A DNA stretch of 12,502 bases from Candidatus Onthomorpha intestinigallinarum. GTDB taxonomy: Bacteria; Bacteroidota; Bacteroidia; Bacteroidales; P3. Below the pieces are notes generated by a model, which searched no databases, was not told the origin of the DNA, and was given only the letters and a program-made list of their open reading frames with translations. This document shows positions 1 to 5,114 of the stretch, in pieces. The number at the start of each line of letters is the position of its first letter. The stretch's first letter is position 1. The translations under genes were made by a program, and so were the position numbers. Location of the stretch: positions 1 to 12,502 of the forward strand of contig DXGG01000097.1 in the NCBI GenBank assembly GCA_019114015.1. The letters are read 5' to 3'.

Positions 1-1134
1 CTGATGGATAAACCCGAACAGTTCAAGTCTTTTACCTATTTTGCAAAGGAAAACGAAAAACCTTACTTGTTCAATTTTTCGGAAAACAAGACGAAGATGG
101 TGTTCTGTTTTTTTGAGAACGCCGAAGGAGCCAAGACTGCCAAGGTTGAAGTGTTTGACGAAAGGATGCGTCTGCTTTGGGAGAGGACTCACAAACTTAA
201 TGTCAAGAATGACGACTATGAAATAAAGGATGTGAGCGTTAATAATGCGGGAAAGGAGGTTCTGATAGCAATAAGGTCATATACCGAGGGTAAGAAAGTG
301 AATTATGCCGACGGTAAGGTACATCTTGTCTGGCTCAACCAGTATGAACAAAGAACTCACGAACAGCAATTGGAGAAAGCGTGGGCTACCGATTTGAAGT
401 GCGCCTTCAATATGGAGGGGGATTATCTTATGGCCGGTTATTACGGTCAAAGTTCTTCCAAACCCACACTGGCAAGCGGTACTTTCTCTTTTTTGTATGA
501 TGCACGAAGGGGATATCTTAAGAATTCGTCCACTTTGGAGTTCAGGGAATATGAAACGGACGATATGGTCAAGAACGGCCTGCCCAAGCCATCGGACATG
601 ACGGACAAGGTCAGGGCACTGGTTCCTATGGTTGGCGGTAACCTTATAATGATAGGGGAACAGGAGTTCAAGTCGTCGGTTATTCCTCCAAAACGAAGAG
701 GTGAAAAACCTACCGGAGAGGACGCAATGTATTACAGGGACATTATAATAACGAACATAGACAAGACCGGTTTTATCAGCGGGAATGCCTATATCCCTAA
801 ACGTCAGAAAGACTACGAGGGATTTGAATACTACAATTCATTCTCGATGACAAGAGACAGGTACGGCATATACCTAATGTTCAACGACCACATCAACAAC
901 TATTCGGACAATGCTTTCACTCCGAACAAGTGCTACAATGCCGACAAGTTGAGGACGCAAGTCAATTTCGTACAGATTTTCAGTGACGGAAGTTACCGTT
1001 GGAGTGAGGTCTATCGGACGAGAAAGAACAAGATGCCGTTCTTTGAAACGCTTTACCTTACAACAACCAAGCAGATTATTTTCCTTGGACGTTATCAGGA
1101 CAACAATATCATTGGAAAGTTTGAAATACGATAG
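1..1134 (+). CDS. Conserved Bacteroidota hypothetical protein, C-terminal part (5' end outside window)
   Basis: The reading frame is open to the left edge: an ATG at base 4 is preceded in frame by CTG, so this is most likely the last ~376 residues of a longer protein rather than a complete one. No signal peptide is visible in this part. The sequence is rich in predicted beta strands, aromatic residues and lysine, with short recurring blocks (GGNLIMIGEQEF, YYRDIIITNIDKTG, then IPKRQ, then YLMFNDHINN near residues 210-300). These resemble a family of exported Bacteroidota proteins of unknown function that I recall only loosely; a propeller-like fold is my inference. It ends in TAG at 1132-1134 and runs convergently into the dus gene, overlapping its last 26 bases. 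Coding is well supported by length and composition; the function is not recognised. Confidence 0.85.
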   Translation: MMDKPEQFKSFTYFAKENEKPYLFNFSENKTKMVFCFFENAEGAKTAKVEVFDERMRLLWERTHKLNVKNDDYEIKDVSVNNAGKEVLIAIRSYTEGKKVNYADGKVHLVWLNQYEQRTHEQQLEKAWATDLKCAFNMEGDYLMAGYYGQSSSKPTLASGTFSFLYDARRGYLKNSSTLEFREYETDDMVKNGLPKPSDMTDKVRALVPMVGGNLIMIGEQEFKSSVIPPKRRGEKPTGEDAMYYRDIIITNIDKTGFISGNAYIPKRQKDYEGFEYYNSFSMTRDRYGIYLMFNDHINNYSDNAFTPNKCYNADKLRTQVNFVQIFSDGSYRWSEVYRTRKNKMPFFETLYLTTTKQIIFLGRYQDNNIIGKFEIR

Positions 1135-2155
1135 AGTTTAGTTCTGTCAAGGTCTTTGCACGGGTGAAGATCTTGTCGTCCAGATGTCTGTAAAAGGCAA
1201 AGTATCTGCAGAACTCTTTCATTTTGTTCATTGTCGCAAGATTTATTTTTTCCTGCATTTCAAAAGGAAGCAGTTCGGTGTGTTCTATGCCGAGAGAATA
1301 CGATACGTAATATTTTTGCAGTTTGTCATAAAAGTCATAAAGCGATACAATGTGAGAAGTATTTCCGTACTTCAAGCGGGCAGCGAGGAACGGATTGCCT
1401 ATGAAGGCTCTTCCAATCATGAAGTCGTGTATTTGCGGAAAACGTTCTTTGATTGCAATGAAACTGTTTTCGGATACTATGTCTCCATTGTAAATCAGTC
1501 TGTGATGCAAGTGTTTGTAAACAAAGTCGAAACCTTCAAGGTCAACCTCTCCGTCATACATCTGTACGGCAAGACGCGGATGCATTATTACCGAATGCAG
1601 CGGATAGTTGTTCAAGACCGCTACAAGATTATCCAAATCCTTTTTTGAATCGAAGCCCAAACGCATCTTTAGCGAAAGTGAGAAAGGATGTCGGTCGGTC
1701 AGATGTTTTAACAGCATGTCAACCTTTCGGTAATCCTTCAGTATTGCGGCACCCCTGTTTCTTTTTGTTACCTTGGAGGAAGGACACGCAAGATTGAGGT
1801 TTACAATACCATATCCCATTTGGTTTAAATGCAGGGCATATTTCAATACGTTTTCAGTTTCTTCTCCCAAAAGCTGGGGTATTATCCTCAGACTGCCAAT
1901 GTTTCTTGCAGGTTCGGCATCTCTGAACTTTCGTACGCTTTTTGAAATGTCGCCATGCGTCACGGAGATGAAAGGCGTTACTGCGCAATCGATGCAGTCG
2001 GGGAAACATTCGGCGAAGGCCTTGCGGAAGAACAGTTCGGTCAAGCCCTGCATGGGGGCAAGCCAAAGTCTGTCTTGGGGACAGAACAGGGCTGTATCGA
2101 AAACGAAAGTCTTTTCATCCTTTTTTTGAGGAATGAACACTATTCTTTCACTCAT
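1109..2155 (-). CDS. tRNA-dihydrouridine synthase (Dus family)
   Basis: A flavin-dependent enzyme that reduces uridines in tRNA to dihydrouridine using FMN and NAD(P)H in the cytoplasm. The 348-residue protein shows the Dus TIM-barrel motifs in order: LAPMQGLTE (residues 32-40) at the FMN site; NLNLACPSS (119-127) with the likely catalytic cysteine C124; SLKMRLGF (161-168); MHPR (191-194); YNGDI (222-226); and FMIGRAFIGNPF (245-256), which binds the FMN phosphate. A C-terminal helical region follows. The fourth motif reads HPRL where many Dus proteins have HGRT, and about 30 residues precede the first motif, so it is a divergent Dus and I do not assign it to DusA, DusB or DusC. The start ATG (2153-2155) is preceded by AAGGGCGG and lies 11 bases after the DUF2461 stop, so it is probably the last gene of the operon. 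Its TGA lies inside the end of the convergent gene. Confidence 0.93.
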   Translation of the reverse strand: MSERIVFIPQKKDEKTFVFDTALFCPQDRLWLAPMQGLTELFFRKAFAECFPDCIDCAVTPFISVTHGDISKSVRKFRDAEPARNIGSLRIIPQLLGEETENVLKYALHLNQMGYGIVNLNLACPSSKVTKRNRGAAILKDYRKVDMLLKHLTDRHPFSLSLKMRLGFDSKKDLDNLVAVLNNYPLHSVIMHPRLAVQMYDGEVDLEGFDFVYKHLHHRLIYNGDIVSENSFIAIKERFPQIHDFMIGRAFIGNPFLAARLKYGNTSHIVSLYDFYDKLQKYYVSYSLGIEHTELLPFEMQEKINLATMNKMKEFCRYFAFYRHLDDKIFTRAKTLTELNSIVFQTFQ

Positions 2156-2166
2156 CCGCCCTTGTA

Positions 2167-2835
2167 TTACATTTCTGCCTTTATGGCCCGGTTGATAAAG
2201 TCGTTGAAATTTTTTGTCTTTTTGAAGTCATGGACAAGGCGGTCAAGCAAATCCGAAGACAATATATAAGAGTCGTCAACATGTTTGCTAAGAATGAAAT
2301 CCCTAAGTTTCAAGGCATTGTCCGCCTTTGTGCCTTTGGGAAAATCTTTCGGCACAACCTTCATGCTGCTTTCCGTGTCGAGAATGAACCCTTCGGCTTT
2401 ATGAACGCATTGTTCGAATTCGTCATAAAGGGAATAAATATCCTCCCTTATGCTTCTTATGCTTTCTTTCGGCAGGCATACTGCGCCTGTGGCCAAAAGG
2501 TGTGAGGGCAGATAGGTGCGCGATTCGGATTCAATGTGAAAGTAATATCCTGCCAGACCCGATTTTTTGCCTTTCGGACAAATATATGCTCCCATATGTG
2601 TTTTGTAAGGGGTCTTGTCCTTGCTGAAGCGTATGTCCCTGTATATTCTGTATGTACAGTCCGATACGCTCAATCCGTAAATGCTTTTGTCGAATGATTC
2701 TATAGCCTTTATAAGTTCGGCGACAAAGTCTTCAAAACAGGCTTTCACCCGTTTGTATTCATCCTTGTGGGCATCAAACCAGGGTTTGTTGTTGTTCTCG
2801 CTCAATCTGTTAAGGAAATCTATTACCTCTTTCAT
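2167..2835 (-). CDS. DUF2461 family protein
   Basis: A 222-residue protein recognised from the DUF2461 signature: an N-terminal block with NNNKPWFDAHKDEY (residues 14-27) and the family hallmark YRIYRDIRFSKDKTPYKTH (62-80), followed by GYYFHIE (97-103) and a helical C-terminal half. The length fits the usual ~220 residues. No signal peptide or membrane segment is seen, so it is probably cytoplasmic. No biochemical role is established for the family as far as I know, and I do not infer one. It starts 18 bases after the rarA stop and ends 11 bases before the dus start, so it is very likely co-transcribed with both. No clear Shine-Dalgarno sequence precedes the ATG at 2833-2835, which is common in Bacteroidota. 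Confidence 0.92.
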   Translation of the reverse strand: MKEVIDFLNRLSENNNKPWFDAHKDEYKRVKACFEDFVAELIKAIESFDKSIYGLSVSDCTYRIYRDIRFSKDKTPYKTHMGAYICPKGKKSGLAGYYFHIESESRTYLPSHLLATGAVCLPKESIRSIREDIYSLYDEFEQCVHKAEGFILDTESSMKVVPKDFPKGTKADNALKLRDFILSKHVDDSYILSSDLLDRLVHDFKKTKNFNDFINRAIKAEM

Positions 2836-2853
2836 TTCTGTCCGATATTCGTT

Positions 2854-4113
2854 TTAATATTGGTATGTTCCGTTCCACATGGCTTTCAGTGTCTGTTTCG
2901 TCTGATTTTCACGGTTGTTGTCGCAAGGCCGGTACAATACCGTATGTTCCAGTCCGTCGGGCATGAACTGCTGCTGTACGAAGTGCCCTTGAAAATCGTG
3001 TGAATACTTGTAGTCCGCTCCGTAACCTATGTCTTTCATCAGTTTTGTCGGTGCGTTTCTCAAATGTAAGGGAACCGGAAGGTCTCCCGTCTTCTCCACA
3101 AGACTTATTGCGTTGTTTATGGCCATGTAGGTCGAATTGCTTTTGGGACTTGTCGCAAGATATACGGCAGTCTGCGAAAGGATTATCCTGCATTCCGGAT
3201 AGCCTATCTTTGTCACGGCATCGAAACATGCATTTGCAAGGAGCAAGGCGTTCGGATTGGCATTTCCTATGTCTTCCGAGGCAAGAATAAGCATACGCCG
3301 CGCAATGAATTTCGGGTCTTCCCCTGAAACAATCATTCGTGCAAGCCAATAAACGGCGGCATTGGGGTCGGAACCTCTGAGACTTTTGATGAAGGCGGAA
3401 ATTATGTCATAATGATTCTCACCCTTTTTGTCGTACATGCCCAGATTCTGTTGTATTACTCCGCTTACGGTTTTGTTGTCTATAATTATTTCGTTCGTTC
3501 CGGACTGACTGCATACCAGCTCGATTGCATTGACAAGCTTGCGTGCATCGCCTCCGCTGATTCTGAACAGAGCCTCCGTTTCCTTTACCTCAATCTTTTT
3601 CCCGCGTATTTGTTCCATGTAGTCGCATGCCCTGTTCACTATCTTTGTCAAGTCCTCTTTTTCCAAAGACTTCAGTATGTAAACCTGACAACGGGAAAGC
3701 AAAGGGGAAATCACCTCGAAACTAGGGTTTTCCGTAGTGGCTCCTATCAGTCTCACTATTCCTTGTTCTACTGCTCCGAGCAATGAATCCTGCTGATTCT
3801 TCGAGAAACGGTGTATTTCGTCGACGAACAATATCGCATTTTTCTCTTCTTTTGCCTTGTCAATCAACTCCCTCACCTCTTTCACTCCGCTGTTTATGGC
3901 GGAAAGAGTGTAAAACGGAGCCGAAATACTTTTGGCTATTATGTATGCCAGTGTCGTTTTTCCAACCCCCGGAGGCCCCCACAGAATCATTGATGGAATG
4001 TTTCCTTCCTCTATTGCCTTGCGAAGGACCGCTCCTTCTCCGACCAAATGTCCCTGACCTATGTACTCACTGAGCGAATGCGGACGCAGAACCTCCGCCA
4101 ATGGTTTGTTCAT
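2854..4113 (-). CDS. rarA: Replication-associated recombination protein A (AAA+ ATPase)
   Basis: RarA (MgsA, the bacterial relative of Mgs1/WRNIP1) is an AAA+ ATPase related to clamp-loader subunits. It acts at stalled replication forks and on single-stranded DNA ends together with SSB. The 419-residue protein has an N-terminal block RPHSLSEYIGQGHLVG (residues 10-25), Walker A GPPGVGKTT (46-54), Walker B ILFVDEIHRF (94-103), sensor 1 around GATTENP (124-130), a likely arginine finger in SPLLSR (136-141) and sensor 2 GGDARKL (187-193). The C-terminal tetramerisation region is present, for example GSDPNAAVYWLARM and the PLHLRNAPT stretch. The start ATG (4111-4113) is preceded by AAAGGAGAAAGGAA, a good ribosome site, and lies 12 bases after the methyltransferase stop. 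The protein looks complete; assignment is firm. Confidence 0.96.
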   Translation of the reverse strand: MNKPLAEVLRPHSLSEYIGQGHLVGEGAVLRKAIEEGNIPSMILWGPPGVGKTTLAYIIAKSISAPFYTLSAINSGVKEVRELIDKAKEEKNAILFVDEIHRFSKNQQDSLLGAVEQGIVRLIGATTENPSFEVISPLLSRCQVYILKSLEKEDLTKIVNRACDYMEQIRGKKIEVKETEALFRISGGDARKLVNAIELVCSQSGTNEIIIDNKTVSGVIQQNLGMYDKKGENHYDIISAFIKSLRGSDPNAAVYWLARMIVSGEDPKFIARRMLILASEDIGNANPNALLLANACFDAVTKIGYPECRIILSQTAVYLATSPKSNSTYMAINNAISLVEKTGDLPVPLHLRNAPTKLMKDIGYGADYKYSHDFQGHFVQQQFMPDGLEHTVLYRPCDNNRENQTKQTLKAMWNGTYQY

Positions 4114-4125
4114 TTCCTTTCTCCT

Positions 4126-4860
4126 TTATTTGCTAAGAAGGAACACCGTGTTCCTTTTGTTCAAATCTATACCGTTCTTCTGCCACAGACTTACGGGTTT
4201 GGAAAGAATCCGTGCGCGAGACGAACCTATTTCCGCAGCAATGCAGAGCATCGTTTCCTTTCTACATACGGAAAGAAGGCTTTCCAAAAGGTGGTTGTTG
4301 CGATAGGGTGCTTCAATGAATATCTGTGTCTGCGAATATTTGTAAGCCATTGTTTCGAGTTCCCGTATGCGTTTTGCCCTTGCGGCTTTTTCCTGAGGCA
4401 GATAGCCTGCAAAGGCAAAGGACTGACCGTTGAATCCGCTTGCCATAAGCGCCAGCATAATGGACGACGGTCCTACAAGAGGTTCAATTTCGAAGCCCTC
4501 GCGTTGACACAGGCGGACGAATCCCGCACCCGGGTCGGCCACGCAGGGCAGGCCCGCTTCCGACATGACACCTACGCATTTCCCCTCCCTCAAAGGCTGC
4601 AGCATGGCATCCAGTTCCTCCTCTTTGGTATGTTCGTTCAAAAGGAAAAACTCCACAGTGTCAAAATTGCGTTTGAATCCTGCTTTTCGCAAGAAACGCC
4701 TTGCCGTCCTTAGTTCCTCCACCACGAAACAATCGCATTCTTCAAGCAGAGCGGCATTTCTTTCCGGCAGAAAATCCTTCGGTTCACCATACGCTATCGG
4801 TGTCGGGAACAGATAAACCTTCCCTTTGGCTTTTTTGCCGCTTGTTACCCCAGAATCCAT
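4126..4860 (-). CDS. RsmI-like SAM-dependent methyltransferase (tetrapyrrole methylase fold)
   Basis: A 244-residue protein of the TP-methylase fold, closest in layout to RsmI, which 2'-O-methylates C1402 of 16S rRNA. Visible motifs are VYLFPTPIAYGEP (residues 15-27), VEELRTARRFL (47-57), GVMSEAGLPCVADPGAGFV (97-115, the cofactor-site block), LVGPSSIMLALMASGFNG (128-145), AFAGYLP (149-155) and FIEAPYRN in the C-terminal half. Canonical RsmI has TPIGNLxD and an EDTR motif in the first two positions; here they read TPIAYGEP and EELR. I recall a Bacteroidota group of this type existing beside true RsmI, so 16S C1402 may not be the target. A KGK-rich leader of about 12 residues precedes the fold. 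The start ATG has AAAGGA at 4869-4874 and a promoter just upstream, making this the first gene of the operon. Confidence 0.9.
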   Translation of the reverse strand: MDSGVTSGKKAKGKVYLFPTPIAYGEPKDFLPERNAALLEECDCFVVEELRTARRFLRKAGFKRNFDTVEFFLLNEHTKEEELDAMLQPLREGKCVGVMSEAGLPCVADPGAGFVRLCQREGFEIEPLVGPSSIMLALMASGFNGQSFAFAGYLPQEKAARAKRIRELETMAYKYSQTQIFIEAPYRNNHLLESLLSVCRKETMLCIAAEIGSSRARILSKPVSLWQKNGIDLNKRNTVFLLSK

Positions 4861-4868
4861 AAACCAAT

Positions 4869-4890
4869 TCCTTTATCGTTTGCAAATATA
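4869..4890 (-). promoter_or_regulatory. Bacteroidota-type promoter -7 box and ribosome site for the methyltransferase-rarA operon
   Basis: Read on the minus strand, TATATTTG at 4890-4883 matches the Bacteroidota sigma-ABfr -7 consensus TAnnTTTG and is followed by C, as is common. An AAAGGA ribosome site (4874-4869) sits 8 bases from the ATG at 4860. The expected transcription start, around 4877, gives a leader of only 15-20 bases. No good -33 TTTG box is seen at the right distance, so the promoter may be weak or need an activator. Position and box quality are seen; activity is inferred. Confidence 0.6.
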
Positions 4891-4982
4891 CTAAATTTCA
4901 TTGTTTGCGGCATTACGTTCACGACGGCTTTTAATACTCTGTTTAAATCTTTGTCGTACAGGTGTTTATGAAACACCGTTTC

Positions 4983-5047
4983 AAAAAATCCTTTCTTTGT
5001 TCCGTTTTTCCGATTCTTTGTTTTGTTCTGACGGAACAAAGAATCGG
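4983..5047 (-). terminator. Candidate terminator with two mutually exclusive hairpins, downstream of the large exported-protein gene
   Basis: On the minus strand a single 5' arm (5047-5032, CCGATTCTTTGTTCCG) can pair in two ways. Its first 13 bases pair perfectly with AACAAAGAATCGG at 5022-5010 (loop 12). Alternatively, its last 12 bases, TTCTTTGTTCCG, pair perfectly with CGGAACAAAGAA at 5004-4993 (loop 27). The second hairpin is followed after AGGA by TTTTTT (4988-4983), so only that fold resembles an intrinsic terminator. It lies about 70 bases beyond the stop of the 971-codon gene and upstream of the promoter of the next operon. The pairing is read directly from the bases; termination or attenuation is inferred, and the gap between stem and T run makes it weaker than a textbook terminator. 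Confidence 0.5.
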
Positions 5048-5114
5048 TCTTATTGTACAAAACGAACTCACGTTTCAAGTGTGAAATGGATAAGACCGGG
5101 TTTTTAATGAACTT

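Larger units (their letters stand above)
4861..5114. other. 254-base structured intergenic region
   Basis: No gene is supported here. The region holds, from right to left on the minus strand: a 9-bp inverted repeat CGGTCTTAT/ATAAGACCG (5098-5090 with 5053-5045); the pair of mutually exclusive hairpins listed separately (5047-4993); a run of six T (4988-4983); a small perfect hairpin of 7 bp with a 3-base loop (4977-4961, GGTGTTT/AAACACC); and the -7 box of the methyltransferase operon. The two largest repeats abut each other, because ATAAGACCG runs directly into CCGATTCTTTG. This is far more pairing than the other gaps in the window show. Confidence 0.7.

Noticed and set aside
4048..4713. A 221-codon plus-strand frame opposite the methyltransferase
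   Set aside because: Antisense shadow; its composition is Cys/Phe/Arg-rich and unlike a real protein, while the opposite strand carries a clear methylase.
4961..4977. Small hairpin GGTGTTT/AAACACC as an independent terminator
   Set aside because: Seven base pairs and no T run after it on either strand. Recorded only as part of the structured intergenic region.
4845..5078. A 77-codon minus-strand frame in the intergenic region, overlapping the methyltransferase start
   Set aside because: It contains the inverted repeats and the -7 promoter box, overlaps the next gene by 16 bases, is mostly low-complexity Lys/Asn sequence and matches no family I recognise.
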